64,000 bases of DNA from Sanguibacter keddieii (GCF_001064145.1 NZ_JVOJ01000059.1:1-64000); one strand, 5' to 3'. Positions 30,823 through 40,174 are shown, numbered from the stretch's first letter. The notes: a model not told the origin generated them from the sequence alone. Program-made: numbers and translations.

Positions 30823-31054
30823 TGGCGGGGCCAGGCCGCGGTGCTGTTCGGCGGCGGCAGGGCCAGGGCGGGCCTCGAGATCGACCACTCCGAGCGAAGC
30901 TCGCGTGTGGCGATCTCGCGGGCGGGCCGCCGCCGACCAGCACACACAGCGGCCAGGCCCATCAAGGCAGGCCACGCGACGGTCGAAAATCAGCCGAGCC
31001 CTACGGTACCCAGAACACCGGTGGCGCCACAAGCAACATGACGCACCCGCGCAT

Positions 31055-31094
31055 GCGAAAACCCCGCCCCGCGGATGCGGGACGGGATTTTCGC
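31055..31094 (-). terminator. terminator of the rplJ-rplL operon
   Basis: GCGAAAACCCCGCCCCGC / GCGGGACGGGATTTTCGC, an 18-bp stem with one mismatch and a 4-base loop, 44 bases after the rplL stop. Confidence 0.8.
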
Positions 31095-31137
31095 TACCCA
31101 GTCGGGTATGAAGTCTGAACGATTCAGACGGGGAAAG

Positions 31138-31518
<381 letters not shown>

Positions 31519-31610
31519 GAGTGGCATCCTTCCTAATTGGCCTGCACGAGTGCAGATTGTTGGGTAGTTTCACGCAGCCGGGATGGCGGCGTGGAACATG
31601 GCCTGTCTCG

Positions 31611-32132
31611 TCAGGCCGCCTCGCTCTGCTTTTCGCGCAGAGCATCGATGGTGCGCACTGCCTTGACGGGCAGAGCGTTGAATGCGAACGCCGCCTGACC
31701 AATCTTGGCCTTGAGGACGCCTGCAGCCTTGGCCAGCAGGACCTCGCGGGACTCGAGATCGGCAAGCTTCTTGACACCCTCGGCGCTCAGGGGAGCGCCG
31801 TCCATCGCGCCGGACTTCAGCACGAGGGCGGGGTTGTCCTTAGCAAAATCACGCAGGGTCTTGGCAGCCTCAACGGGCTCGCCGGAGACGAAAGCGATGG
31901 CCGTGGGACCCTTGAGGTCCTCAGCCAGGAAGTCGAGACCGACCTCCTTGGCCGCCAGGCGCGCCAGCGTGTTCTTTGCCACGGCGTAGGTCGCATTCTC
32001 GCCCAGGCCGCGACGCAGCTGCTTGAGCTGGCCGACGGTCAGGCCGCGGTACTCGGTCAGCAGGACAGCGTCGGCTGCGCGGAAACGCTCCACGAGCTCG
32101 GCAACTGCTGCCACCTTGTCGGACTTCGCCAT
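31611..32132 (-). CDS. rplJ: ribosomal protein uL10
   Basis: The 173-aa protein starts MAKSDKVAAVAELVERF and contains LTEYRGLTVGQLKQLRRGL and VAKNTLARLA, typical of L10, the stalk base that binds bL12 dimers. The ATG at 32132 has a perfect GGAAGGAGG. Upstream lie a leader and an attenuator-like terminator. Confidence 0.97.
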   Translation of the reverse strand: MAKSDKVAAVAELVERFRAADAVLLTEYRGLTVGQLKQLRRGLGENATYAVAKNTLARLAAKEVGLDFLAEDLKGPTAIAFVSGEPVEAAKTLRDFAKDNPALVLKSGAMDGAPLSAEGVKKLADLESREVLLAKAAGVLKAKIGQAAFAFNALPVKAVRTIDALREKQSEAA

Positions 32133-32165
32133 GGTCCTCCTTCCAGATACGTGACCGTAGGCAAG

Positions 32166-32275
32166 AAAAAACCCGACACGCAGGATCGTGTCGGGCATAC
32201 GCTCGGTTGCAGCTGGGCTGCTCACTCACCTGCGTTGGATTTTCCTCCACTAGCGTGGACACCAACGGTCTTCGG
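32166..32275 (-). ncRNA. L10 leader RNA with attenuator
   Basis: The transcribed leader (minus strand) contains GCCGAAGACCGTTGGTGTCC and AATCCAACGCAGGTGAG, which resemble the L10-binding leader. It ends with the hairpin CCCGACACG/CGTGTCGGG (32172-32195) followed by TTTTTTC. The hairpin lies about 40 bases ahead of rplJ, so it can act as an attenuator when L10 is in excess. Identification is by pattern only. Confidence 0.7.
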
Positions 32276-32283
32276 CACGGATC

Positions 32284-32312
32284 AGCTTAACAGGCCCAGC
32301 ATGGGCATGCAA
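32284..32312 (-). promoter_or_regulatory. promoter of rplJ-rplL
   Basis: TTGCAT (32307-32312), 17 bases, TAAGCT (32284-32289) on the minus strand, directly upstream of the L10 leader. The rest of the gap up to rplA (32313-32529) holds only the rplA terminator. Confidence 0.65.
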
Positions 32313-32474
32313 GCAACGGGGCGAGCATCACAGAAGATGCCGGGGTTGCGCCCGTCAACGAGCGCCGCTCACACCGCACTCGCACAGCTGCGAGGTCCCC
32401 GCCACGGCTCTTGCCGCTGCGTCGGCACGTGCGGCATGTGCGTGCACACGTAACGGCGCACAACGAATAAGGCG

Positions 32475-32505
32475 GGGCCCCGCGCAGCGGCGCTGCGCGG
32501 GGCCC
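32475..32505 (-). terminator. terminator of the rplK-rplA operon
   Basis: GGGCCCCGCGCAGCG / CGCTGCGCGGGGCCC, a near-perfect palindrome 25 bases after the rplA stop. Confidence 0.75.
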
Positions 32506-32529
32506 GGATGCTTGATCAGCGAGCGAGGC

Positions 32530-33237
32530 TCACTTCTCGATGAGGTCCTTGACCTTGGTGACATCCAGCGGGATGCCGGGGCCCATCGTCGTGGCGACGG
32601 AGCCCTTGAGCAGGTAGCGGCCCTTCGAGGAGGTCGGCTTGAGACGCAGCACCTCGTCCAGGACGGCGGCGTAGTTCTCGGTCAGCTGCTCGGCGGTGAA
32701 GGAGGCCTTGCCGACGATGAACGCCAGGTTGCCGTGCTTGTCGACACGGAACTCGATACGACCACCCTTGATCTCCTTGACGGCCTTCGCGACGTCCATG
32801 GTCACGGTGCCCGTCTTGGGGTTCGGCATGAGGCCACGGGGGCCGAGGACGCGGCCGAGGCGGCCGACCTTGCCCATGAGGTCGGGGGTAGCAACGGCAA
32901 CATCGAAGTCGGTGTAGCCCTTGGCAACCTTCTCGATGAGCTCGTCGCCGCCGACCTCGTCGGCACCTGCGTCGATCGCTTCCTGAGCGCGCGGACCAAC
33001 GGCGAAGACCAAGACCCGGGCGGTCTTGCCGGTGCCGTGCGGCAGGGAAACGGTGCCACGGACCATCTGGTCCGCCTGGCGGGGGTCGACACCCAGTCGG
33101 AAGACGACCTCAACGGTCGAGTCGAACTTGGTGACGGTGGTCTCCTTGGCCAGCTTCATGGCCTCGAAGGGGGTGTACAGCACGTCCGCGTGGACCTTCT
33201 CGGCCGCTGCGCGGTAGCTCTTGGAGCGCTTGGTCAT
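32530..33237 (-). CDS. rplA: ribosomal protein uL1
   Basis: The 235-aa protein has the L1 signature around [16 protein letters not shown] and starts [16 protein letters not shown]1 binds 23S rRNA at the mobile stalk and commonly represses its own operon. It lies about 70 bases after rplK. Confidence 0.97.
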   Translation of the reverse strand: MTKRSKSYRAAAEKVHADVLYTPFEAMKLAKETTVTKFDSTVEVVFRLGVDPRQADQMVRGTVSLPHGTGKTARVLVFAVGPRAQEAIDAGADEVGGDELIEKVAKGYTDFDVAVATPDLMGKVGRLGRVLGPRGLMPNPKTGTVTMDVAKAVKEIKGGRIEFRVDKHGNLAFIVGKASFTAEQLTENYAAVLDEVLRLKPTSSKGRYLLKGSVATTMGPGIPLDVTKVKDLIEK

Positions 33238-33306
33238 TCTGCTTCTTCTCCTTGCAGTCGTGGGTGTCGGGCAGCGCCTGCCCTACCACGGGGGGGTTGG
33301 TTGAGG

Positions 33307-33738
33307 TCAGCCCTCGACGTTGATGCCCATGGAGCGGGCGGTGCCGGCGATGATCTTGGCCGCAGCCTCGACATCGTTGGCGTTGAGGTCAGCCATCTTG
33401 GACTGGCCGATTTCGCGAGCCTGATCCATCGTGATCGAACCAACCTTGACGGTGTTGGGGGTGCCGGAACCCTTCTGGATGCCAGCAGCCTTCTTGATGA
33501 GCTCAGCAGCAGGCGGCGTCTTGAGGACGAACGTGAAGGAACGATCCTCGTAGACGGTGATCTCAACGGGGATGATGTTTCCACGCTGCGACTCGGTGGC
33601 CGCGTTGTAAGCCTTGGTGAACTCGACAATGTTCACGCCGTGCTGGCCCAGAGCGGGGCCGACGGGCGGTGCGGGGGTAGCGGCGCCGGCTGCGATCTGA
33701 AGCTTGATCAGGCCGGTGACCTTCTTCTTCGGTGCCAT
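33307..33738 (-). CDS. rplK: ribosomal protein uL11
   Basis: The 143-aa protein begins [15 protein letters not shown] and carries the proline-rich [21 protein letters not shown] and the C-terminal rRNA-binding domain. It forms the GTPase-associated centre with 23S domain II. Confidence 0.97.
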   Translation of the reverse strand: MAPKKKVTGLIKLQIAAGAATPAPPVGPALGQHGVNIVEFTKAYNAATESQRGNIIPVEITVYEDRSFTFVLKTPPAAELIKKAAGIQKGSGTPNTVKVGSITMDQAREIGQSKMADLNANDVEAAAKIIAGTARSMGINVEG

Positions 33739-33852
33739 GAATGCGGGTCTTTCTTCTGAAGTTCTGACCGACGGGTGCCGGTCAGGGCGGAGCGTTTGGC
33801 GCTGCTCACTGGGTTTCAGCGGGCATAGTGCGCCCTACGCACACAAAAGTGA

Positions 33853-33888
33853 ATCATAACGCGATTCCGGGCTTGATCCCAAGTCCGG
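33853..33888 (-). promoter_or_regulatory. rplK promoter overlapping the nusG 3' hairpin
   Basis: On the minus strand TTGGGA (33877-33882), 18 bases, TATGAT (33853-33858). The same bases include CCGGGCTTG/CAAGTCCGG (33867-33888), a 9-bp hairpin 11 bases after the nusG stop, so one short segment may end nusG and start rplKA transcription. Confidence 0.5.
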
Positions 33889-33898
33889 GTGCGTGATG

Positions 33899-34681
33899 TC
33901 ACTGCTCGAGCTTCTCCACCTGGTCGAAGCCGAGCTCGAGCGGCGTCTCGCGCTCGAAGATGGTGACGAGGACCTTGAGCTTCTGGGTCTCGGGCATGAT
34001 CTCGGAGATCGTGGCCGACATGGTCTCGAAAGGTCCGTCGGTGACGGTGACGATCTCGCCGACCTCGAACTGGGTCTGGACGACCTGGACGGGTGCGGGC
34101 TGATCCTTGGCGGCCTCGGCAGCTTCCTCGAGGACGTTGGGCGTCAGGAGCATGACGACCTCGTCGATCGAGAGCGGCACGGGGTTGTGCTGGTCGCCCA
34201 CGAAGCCGGTGACGGCGGGGGTCTCCTTGACGACGCGGTACGAGGCCTCGTTGAAGTCCATGCAGACAATCGCGTATCCGGGGATGCGCACGTGACGCAC
34301 GCGCTTCTTCGTGGTGCCGCGGTACTCCATGACGTACTCATCCGGGACCTCGACGGCGAAGATGTAGTCTTCCATGTTCTGCGTGGTGATGCGCTGCTCG
34401 AGGTTCGCCTTCACCTTGCGCTCGTGGCCGGAGTAGGTGTGGATAACGTACCAGTCGCCGGGAGACATGTAGAGCTTGCGGCGCAGCTTAGCGATCGCTT
34501 CATCTTCGGCCGAGGCAGGGGCCTCGTCGTCCGATTCGGTCTCCTCCTCGGCGACTTCCTCGGTCACCTCATCGACGACTTCCTGGGCGGCTCCGTCGGC
34601 CAGCGCCTCGGCACTCTCCTGCTGCACCTCTTCCTGGTGCTCCTCGAAGGCCTGTTCCTCGGTGTAGTTTTCGTCGCTCAC
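33899..34681 (-). CDS. nusG: transcription termination/antitermination protein NusG
   Basis: The 260-aa protein has an acidic, Glu-rich N-terminal extension of about 70 residues, then the NGN domain ([21 protein letters not shown]) and the C-terminal KOW domain ([24 protein letters not shown]). The extension is common in actinobacteria. NusG binds RNA polymerase and links it to ribosome, Rho or Nus factors. The GTG at 34681 with GGAGGG 7 bases upstream is preferred over a TTG six codons earlier. Confidence 0.95.
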   Translation of the reverse strand: MSDENYTEEQAFEEHQEEVQQESAEALADGAAQEVVDEVTEEVAEEETESDDEAPASAEDEAIAKLRRKLYMSPGDWYVIHTYSGHERKVKANLEQRITTQNMEDYIFAVEVPDEYVMEYRGTTKKRVRHVRIPGYAIVCMDFNEASYRVVKETPAVTGFVGDQHNPVPLSIDEVVMLLTPNVLEEAAEAAKDQPAPVQVVQTQFEVGEIVTVTDGPFETMSATISEIMPETQKLKVLVTIFERETPLELGFDQVEKLEQ

Positions 34682-34719
34682 GACGTTTCCCTCCTGCAAA
34701 TGGGGCCGGACCGTAGAAG

Positions 34720-34750
34720 AAACCCGCCTGCAGCATCCTGCGGGCGGGTT
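34720..34750 (-). terminator. hairpin between secE and nusG
   Basis: CCCGCCTGCAG / CTGCGGGCGGG with one mismatch, between two genes that are normally co-transcribed. It may be a partial terminator. Confidence 0.45.
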
Positions 34751-34758
34751 CGTCGGTC

Positions 34759-35055
34759 TCAGCCGAAGATCAATGCACTTAGCTTACCGAATCCGAAGTC
34801 GAGTAGGCCAGCGAAAAGCATGATTGCGGCGACAAACACAACGACGACGACGAAGTACGTCCAGGTTTCGGATCCCGTGGGGTAGGTGACCTTCTTCATT
34901 TCGTCAATGACCTGTTTGAAGAAGATCCAGATGCCACCGAAGAATCCGGGACGCTTCGCCTGCTCCTTGGTGGCGGCGCTGCGCTTGCGGGTAGCTTCGC
35001 TCTTAGTGCGATCTCGGCGCGAGGATTCAGCGTCCGAGGCAACACGATCGGCCAT
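34759..35055 (-). CDS. secE: preprotein translocase subunit SecE
   Basis: The 98-aa protein has a charged cytosolic N terminus, the amphipathic [15 protein letters not shown] segment and a single C-terminal transmembrane helix (about 66-86), as expected of SecE, which clamps SecY in the membrane. AGGAGG precedes the ATG. Confidence 0.95.
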   Translation of the reverse strand: MADRVASDAESSRRDRTKSEATRKRSAATKEQAKRPGFFGGIWIFFKQVIDEMKKVTYPTGSETWTYFVVVVVFVAAIMLFAGLLDFGFGKLSALIFG

Positions 35056-35089
35056 GGGAATCCTCCTACGAAAATGATCAGCTAATCCG

Positions 35090-35162
35090 CAGGGCAGGCG
35101 GGACTCGAACCCACAACCGCCGGTTTTGGAGACCGGTGCGCTACCAATTGCGCCACTGCCCT
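35090..35162 (-). tRNA. tRNA-Trp (anticodon CCA)
   Basis: On the minus strand AGGGCAG/CTGCCCT acceptor, GCGC D-stem, anticodon CCA in CTCCAAA, and GGTTCGAGTCC T-arm. CCA is not encoded. It is immediately upstream of secE, the usual actinobacterial arrangement. Confidence 0.95.
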
Positions 35163-35187
35163 ACGCAGGAAAACCTGCCTGACGAAC

Positions 35188-35216
35188 ATTAGTGGATAAG
35201 GCGACGCTTTGTCCAA
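35188..35216 (-). promoter_or_regulatory. possible promoter of tRNA-Trp/secE
   Basis: TTGGAC (35211-35216), 17 bases, ACTAAT (35188-35193) on the minus strand, 26 bases upstream of the tRNA. The -10 is a weak match. Confidence 0.4.
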
Positions 35217-35343
35217 CCGAGACACGCGTCGGCGGGTCACATGCCGCGCAATACCAGCCCCGACCTCGTAAATGAGAGGTAGCCCACGCGCGCATCGTGT
35301 ACGCTCCCCGTCGCACGCGCGCGCGACGTGGGACCATGGAAGG

Positions 35344-36549
35344 GTGACCAATACTCCTCGCACCCGTGTCTCTGATCGTTTCAACGCCATCACGCCGTCC
35401 GCGACCCTGGCCGTGGACGCGAAGGCCAAGGCCCTCAAGGCCGCCGGCCGCCCGGTGATCGGCTTCGGTGCCGGCGAACCCGACTTCGCCACGCCCGACT
35501 ACATTGTCGAGGCCGCCGTCAAGGCCGCGCGCAACCCCGCGATGCACCGCTACACGCCCGCCGCCGGCCTGCCCGCGCTGCGCGAGGCCATCGCAGAAAA
35601 GACCCTGCGCGACTCCGGCTACGAGGTCTCCCCCGCCGACATTGTCGTCACCAACGGCGGCAAGCAGGCCGTCTTCCAGGCCTTCGGCGCGCTGCTGGGC
35701 CCCGGCGACGAGGCCATCCTGCCGACGCCCTACTGGACCACCTACCCCGAGGTCGTCAAGCTCGCCGGCGCGACCCCCGTCGAGGTGTTCGCGGGCGCCG
35801 ACCAGGACTACAAGGTGACCGTCGAGCAGCTCGAGGCCGCGCGCACCCCTCGCACGAAGGTCCTGCTCATGTGCTCGCCGTCCAACCCGACGGGCAGCGT
35901 CTACACGCCCGAGGAGCTGACCGCGATCGGCCAGTGGGCGCTCGAGCACGGCATCTGGGTCATCTCCGATGAGATCTACGAGCACCTGCTGTACGAGGAC
36001 GCGCAGAGCGCGCACATCGTCAAGCTCGTGCCCGAACTGGCGAACCAGGCCGTCATCCTCAACGGCGTGGCCAAGACCTACGCGATGACCGGCTGGCGAG
36101 TGGGCTGGATGATCGGCCCCTCCGACGTCATCAAGGCCGCCCTGTCCTTCCAGTCACACCTGACCTCCAACGTCAACAACATCGCCCAGGAGGCCGCGCG
36201 CGCCGCCGTGTCCGGTTCCCTGGACGCCGTGGACGAGATGCGCGTTGCCTTCGACCGCCGCCGCCGCACGATCGTTGACATGCTGCGCCAGATCGACGGC
36301 TTCGACGTTCCCACCCCCAAGGGCGCGTTCTACGTCTACCCCTCCGTCGAGCGCCTGCTGGGTCGCGAGATCCGCGGCCGCGTGGCCAACACGTCGGGCG
36401 AACTCGCCGACCTCATCCTCGACGAGGTCGAGGTCGCGGCGGTCCCGGGCGAGGCCTTCGGCCCCTCCGGCTTCCTGCGCTTCTCCTACGCCCTGGCCGA
36501 CGACGACCTCGTCGAGGGCATCACCCGCGTGCAGGAGCTCTTCGCCTGA
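35344..36549 (+). CDS. aspC: pyridoxal-phosphate aminotransferase, aspartate aminotransferase type
   Basis: The 401-aa class I aminotransferase has [31 protein letters not shown] at the N terminus, the PLP-lysine in [16 protein letters not shown], and the C-terminal FLRFSYA arginine. It transfers amino groups between aspartate and 2-oxoglutarate. The GTG at 35344 is chosen by homology; the GGAAGG ahead of it abuts the codon, so initiation may be unusual or leaderless. The stop overlaps the next gene. Confidence 0.9.
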   Translation: MTNTPRTRVSDRFNAITPSATLAVDAKAKALKAAGRPVIGFGAGEPDFATPDYIVEAAVKAARNPAMHRYTPAAGLPALREAIAEKTLRDSGYEVSPADIVVTNGGKQAVFQAFGALLGPGDEAILPTPYWTTYPEVVKLAGATPVEVFAGADQDYKVTVEQLEAARTPRTKVLLMCSPSNPTGSVYTPEELTAIGQWALEHGIWVISDEIYEHLLYEDAQSAHIVKLVPELANQAVILNGVAKTYAMTGWRVGWMIGPSDVIKAALSFQSHLTSNVNNIAQEAARAAVSGSLDAVDEMRVAFDRRRRTIVDMLRQIDGFDVPTPKGAFYVYPSVERLLGREIRGRVANTSGELADLILDEVEVAAVPGEAFGPSGFLRFSYALADDDLVEGITRVQELFA

Positions 36550-37358
36550 TGCACGTCTCGTTCGAACGGACAGCGCAGGACGCTCCCCTCGGGACGGTCC
36601 TCCTCGCCCACGGGTACGCGGAACACTGCGGGCGCTACGCCCACCTGCGCTGTGCGCTCACCCGCGCCGGCTACGACGTCGCCTACTACGACCACGCGGG
36701 CCACGGGACCTCTGAGGGTCCCCGCGCCCGCGTGGACGTGGGCGCGCTGATCCGCGACTTCGGCGACGCACGCCGGGCGGCCCTCGCCCACGCGCGCACC
36801 CCGGAGCTGTTCCTGTTCGGACACTCGATGGGCGGCATCATCGCGGCCGCCTCCACAATCCTCGACCCGACGCGGCTGCGCGGCACCGTCCTATCCGCGC
36901 CCGCGCTGCGCCCCCTCCCCCATGTCTCCCCCTCCCAGGCGCGCAGGCTGCTGCCGATCGCGCGGCTGCGCCCCGGCCTCGTCGTGGCGAAGGGAGCGTC
37001 CGACATGGAGGTCTCTCCCCTGTCGCGCGACCCGCAGGTCCAGCGCGACTTCGACGCGGATCCGCTCACCTACAAGGGCGGCGTGCCGATCCTAACGGGC
37101 GCGACCATGATCATTCAGGGTGACGAGGTCATCGCGCGCGCCGCCCGCCTGGCCACCCCGACGCTCGTCATGCACGGGTCCGGCGACCTGATGGCGGACC
37201 TGCGCGGCTCGCGTGAGCTCGTACGCGGGGCACGCGCGGCGCACCCGGACGCCGACATCCACCTGCGCATCATCGACGGCGCGTACCACGAGCTCCTCAA
37301 CGAGCCCGAGGGCCCCGGCCTGATCCGTGACATCATCATCTGGCTCGGGGAGCACTAG
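36549..37358 (+). CDS. alpha/beta hydrolase, monoacylglycerol-lipase-like
   Basis: The 269-aa protein has HGYAEHCGRYAHLRCALTRAGYDV, YDHAGHGTSEG and the nucleophile elbow GHSMGG, with a C-terminal Asp (GSGDLMAD) and His (GAYHELLNE) completing a catalytic triad. This is the lysophospholipase/monoglyceride lipase group. Its ATG overlaps the aminotransferase stop (TGATG), so the two are coupled. No signal peptide, so it is cytoplasmic. Confidence 0.88.
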   Translation: MHVSFERTAQDAPLGTVLLAHGYAEHCGRYAHLRCALTRAGYDVAYYDHAGHGTSEGPRARVDVGALIRDFGDARRAALAHARTPELFLFGHSMGGIIAAASTILDPTRLRGTVLSAPALRPLPHVSPSQARRLLPIARLRPGLVVAKGASDMEVSPLSRDPQVQRDFDADPLTYKGGVPILTGATMIIQGDEVIARAARLATPTLVMHGSGDLMADLRGSRELVRGARAAHPDADIHLRIIDGAYHELLNEPEGPGLIRDIIIWLGEH

Positions 37359-37361
37359 GCC

Positions 37362-38441
37362 GTGGAAGCGCCCGCTGTCCCTAACCTGACGGCCCCGCGC
37401 CCCACCCCACCGGGCAGGCGTGACCTCGCGACTCTCCCCAAGGCCCACCTGCACCTGCACTTCACGGGTGCTATGCGGCCCAGCACGATGGTGGACATGG
37501 CGCGCGCTCAGGGCGTTCGGCTGCCCCCTCACCTACTGCACATCGACGCGGCATCCATGCCGGCCGACGGGCGCGGGTGGTTCCGTTTCCAGCGCGCCTA
37601 CGATTCCGCGCGCCACCTCGTGCGCTCCGAGGCCGCGATGCGCCGCCTGATCCGCGAGGCCGCCGAGGACGACGCCGCCGAGGGCTCGGTGCGCATGGAG
37701 ATCCAGGCCGATCCCACGTCCTACGCGCCCTACGTCGGCGGCATCACCCCGGCGCTTGAGATCATCATCGACGAGGCCCGCTCCGCCTCCCGCGATACCG
37801 GCGTCGATATCGGGGTGATCGTCGCGGCGTCGCGCATGAAGCACCCGTTGGATGCGCGCACACTCGCGCGCCTGGCCGCATCGTTTGCTGGGGACGGTCC
37901 CGGCGAGGTCGTGGGTTTTGGCCTGTCGAACGACGAGCGCGTGGGTTCGACGGCTTCTTTTGCTCCGGCGTTCCGCATCGCGCGCCGCGCCGGGCTCGTG
38001 GGCGTCCCGCACGGCGGCGAACTCCTGGGGCCTTCCTCCGTGCGCGAGGTCGTGTCCGCTTTGGCGCCCGCGCGCCTCGGGCACGGGGTGCGCACCAGCG
38101 AGGACCCTGCGTTGCTGCGCGCCGTTGTCGACGCGGGTATCGCCCTGGAGGTGTGCCCCACGTCGAACGTCCACCTGGGCGTCTACACGGACTTTTCGCA
38201 GGTGCCGCTGCCGACGCTATTGTCGGCGGGGGCTACCGTCGCGCTCGCAGCCGACGACCCGCTGCTGTTCCGCTCGCGCCTGGTCGCCCAGTACGAGGTC
38301 GCGCGCGACGTGTTCGGACTGTCCGACGAGGCCCTGGCAGACCTGGCGCGCTCCTCTATCGACGCGTCGCTGGCCTCGCCCTCGCGCAAGGCTGCGTGGA
38401 AGGCGGACATCGACGCCTGGCTCGCGGCATCCGTGGCGTAG
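37362..38441 (+). CDS. add: adenosine deaminase
   Basis: The 359-aa protein carries the zinc and catalytic motifs of adenosine deaminase: KAHLHLHFTGAMRP near residue 27, VGVPHGGE, ARLGHGVRTSED and LAADDP. It deaminates adenosine to inosine in purine salvage. The HLHLHFTG differs from the usual HLHLDGA, as in adenosine-deaminase-like proteins, so a related substrate is possible. The start is a GTG at 37362, 3 bases after the previous stop. Confidence 0.85.
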   Translation: MEAPAVPNLTAPRPTPPGRRDLATLPKAHLHLHFTGAMRPSTMVDMARAQGVRLPPHLLHIDAASMPADGRGWFRFQRAYDSARHLVRSEAAMRRLIREAAEDDAAEGSVRMEIQADPTSYAPYVGGITPALEIIIDEARSASRDTGVDIGVIVAASRMKHPLDARTLARLAASFAGDGPGEVVGFGLSNDERVGSTASFAPAFRIARRAGLVGVPHGGELLGPSSVREVVSALAPARLGHGVRTSEDPALLRAVVDAGIALEVCPTSNVHLGVYTDFSQVPLPTLLSAGATVALAADDPLLFRSRLVAQYEVARDVFGLSDEALADLARSSIDASLASPSRKAAWKADIDAWLAASVA

Positions 38442-38513
38442 GTCCCAGGCGCGAGGCTGCGCGCAGCAGCTGTTTCTCACCGCCCTCATGATTCTCACGA
38501 TTCGGCACGTTTA

Positions 38514-38640
38514 CCCACAAATGTCGCACGTAATTCCCATGTCAACTTTTTCAACTTTGAAATCAGATCGTTGATATTCCGCGGTTTTCAAGGCGTGATC
38601 CAGGAAACACGTTGGGGAATTACGTGCGAAATTTGGGGAG
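38514..38640. repeat. 127-bp palindromic element, copy A
   Basis: Arms TCGCACGTAATTCCC (38524-38538) and GGGAATTACGTGCGA (38615-38629) extend outward into CCCACAAAT/ATTTGGGG. Inside, CTTTGAAA and TTTTCAAG flank the invariant CGTTGATATTCCGCGGTTTTC (starts 38569). No open reading frame. Copies B and C follow. Confidence 0.85.
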
Positions 38641-38778
38641 GTCTCAGCGGCACCTGCGGTATCGACGGTATCGACGGGATTTACGGGAGGACGCAAACAC
38701 AGCCGTTGCCCGTCCCCGTGGCCCACAGCCACAGTGATGCCCAAATTGCTGGCCACCTTGGCGACCGACGGTTCGCAT

Positions 38779-38883
38779 CCGGATAGGTTATGAACACGCG
38801 GATAGGTTACGAAGATCCGGATAGGTTATTAAGCTATCCGGATGCGCATAACCTATCCGGATCGTGACAACCTATCCGCGTAA
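38779..38883. repeat. GGATAGGTTA box cluster (copy 2)
   Basis: Three forward boxes (38781, 38800 and 38819 regions), a CCGGATAG-CTATCCGG centre and inverted boxes TAACCTATCC. GATCCGGATAGGTTA (38814-38828) pairs perfectly with TAACCTATCCGGATC (38849-38863), and CGCGGATAGGTT with AACCTATCCGCG outside it. Confidence 0.85.
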
Positions 38884-38934
38884 CAGATCCGCGAGCGCAG
38901 GCAAGCTTCTCCTCAACACTCCCAAGATTCCACG

Positions 38935-39061
38935 CCCCCGCAATCTCGCATGCAATTCCCCCACACTTCTTTCAAACATTGAAACCAGAACGTTGATATT
39001 CCGCGGTTTTCGAGGGGGACAACAGAACAAGCTCCGGGGAATTGCATGCGAAATGTGGGGA
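38935..39061. repeat. 127-bp palindromic element, copy B (divergent)
   Basis: Arms TCGCATGCAATTCCC (38946-38960) and GGGAATTGCATGCGA (39037-39051), with the same core CGTTGATATTCCGCGGTTTTC at 38991-39011. The two arm positions that differ from copies A and C change in both arms, keeping the pairing. It lies about 130 bases ahead of the antitoxin gene. Confidence 0.85.
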
Positions 39062-39165
39062 GCCCTCTCTCAGTCCGGTTGTTTCTTTCCCATCCAACCG
39101 CCCGAGTCGGCCACCTCGGGACGACCACAGACCCGGCCTCGTACCTACCGACGACCGCTTCACCA

Positions 39166-39185
39166 ATAGTGCACGCGTGCACTAT
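39166..39185. promoter_or_regulatory. 20-bp perfect palindrome, likely autoregulatory operator
   Basis: ATAGTGCACG followed by its exact complement CGTGCACTAT, ending 9 bases before the antitoxin ATG and overlapping a possible -10 (CACTAT). A perfect dyad at this place is the expected site for the HTH domain of the antitoxin. Confidence 0.7.
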
Positions 39186-39194
39186 CATGGAGAC

Positions 39195-39665
39195 ATGAGC
39201 CGGTTTCAACGTGACGATGCGCCGTCCCTCGTGCGTGCTGCACGTCAGGACGCGTCCCTCACGCAGGCCGAGCTGGCGGGGATGACCGGGATGAGCCAGT
39301 CGACCCTCGCGCAGATCGAGTCCGGCAAGCGCGCAGTCTCCTCCGAGCTGCTCGAACGCATCCTCCGCACCGCCGACTACCGCCCCTCTGTGCCGCTCGC
39401 CCGCTACGCGTCCTCGATCAGCACCTACGCCCAGGAACGAGGCCTCGGCACCCTCCGCGTCTTCGGCTCGGTTGCCCGGGGCACGGACGGATTCGAGTCG
39501 GACATCGACCTAATTGGCACGCCAACCCGCGACCTGTCACTGTTCGAGTTGGCGGACATCGCATCGTTCGCAAGCGAGCTCACCGGCTTCCCGACGGAGG
39601 TTCACGCGGATACACACGTGCCCGAAGCACTGCGAACTGCCGTTGACGAGGCCGTGGCACTATGA
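39195..39665 (+). CDS. MNT-type antitoxin with N-terminal XRE helix-turn-helix
   Basis: The 156-aa protein joins an N-terminal XRE-like HTH (about 13-60, LTQAELAGMTGMSQSTLAQIESGKR) to a minimal nucleotidyltransferase with the exact GSx10DxD motif (GS 91-92, D103, D105). In MNT-HEPN systems (MntA/HepT type) the MNT protein adenylylates the toxin to inactivate it. Here the HTH likely also represses the operon at the palindrome just upstream. The ATG at 39195 follows GGAG; the longer frame runs through repeat B and is rejected. Its stop overlaps the toxin ATG by 4 bases. Confidence 0.85.
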   Translation: MSRFQRDDAPSLVRAARQDASLTQAELAGMTGMSQSTLAQIESGKRAVSSELLERILRTADYRPSVPLARYASSISTYAQERGLGTLRVFGSVARGTDGFESDIDLIGTPTRDLSLFELADIASFASELTGFPTEVHADTHVPEALRTAVDEAVAL

Positions 39666-40057
39666 GTGAGTCTGCTCCCTTCACCCCTCGGCCGCGAGTG
39701 GCACGCAGACACGCGCCCAGTTTCGACGCTGAGAACTTCCTGCACGAACTCGACGTCATTGCCCACCGCGTCAAGCGAGTTACCGCTGTCCCCGCCGAGA
39801 CCTTCAGTTCCGATTGCCCGGAGTACGACTCCGCCTGCATGGTGATCATCCGGCTGGCCGCATTCCTGGAACGCGAAGAGTACGCACCCTACATGGATGC
39901 CCTAACCTCACCTGAGAAGCGCGCCCTGCGCACGACCCGCAACATCGCGGCGCACTCGGGGTACCAGAGCATGGACGACCAGCTCCTGTGGATGGCCGTC
40001 ACCCGCAACGTGCCCGACATGATCGAGCGCCTGCGCGCCGCAGTCTCACGCGGATAG
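39662..40057 (+). CDS. HEPN-domain toxin
   Basis: The 131-aa protein is mostly helical and ends with the HEPN RNase motif Rx4H: RNIAAH (Arg93, His98), followed by GY (Tyr101), close to the tyrosine that MntA-type antitoxins modify in HepT. In HepT the motif is Rx4HxY; here the tyrosine is one residue further. ATGA overlap with the antitoxin gene indicates a coupled operon. The TAG stop at 40055-40057 is part of a GGATAGGTTA box, so the box cluster begins inside the coding sequence. Confidence 0.82.
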   Translation: MSESAPFTPRPRVARRHAPSFDAENFLHELDVIAHRVKRVTAVPAETFSSDCPEYDSACMVIIRLAAFLEREEYAPYMDALTSPEKRALRTTRNIAAHSGYQSMDDQLLWMAVTRNVPDMIERLRAAVSRG

Positions 40058-40116
40058 GTTACGAAGAACCGGATAGGTTATTAACCTATCCGGATCGTGA
40101 CAACCTATCCACGTAA
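40050..40116. repeat. GGATAGGTTA box cluster (copy 3)
   Basis: Two forward and two inverted boxes. The centre is a perfect palindrome of CCGGATAGGTTA and TAACCTATCCGG around one T (40069-40093). The first box supplies the toxin stop codon. It may serve as the 3' structure of the toxin operon. Confidence 0.85.
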
Positions 40117-40174
40117 CAGATCCGCGAGCGCAGGCCAGATCGGCCTCAGCACTCGCACGATTCCACACAGTTCC

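Noticed and set aside
30578-31118. Overlapping plus-strand frames of 98-177 aa
   Set aside because: They lie on the 60-bp direct repeats, are Arg/Gly/Pro-rich and have no ribosome site or motif.
39042-39194. Longer antitoxin start, 51 codons upstream
   Set aside because: The extension would translate repeat B and the operator palindrome. The ATG at 39195 begins right at the HTH domain.
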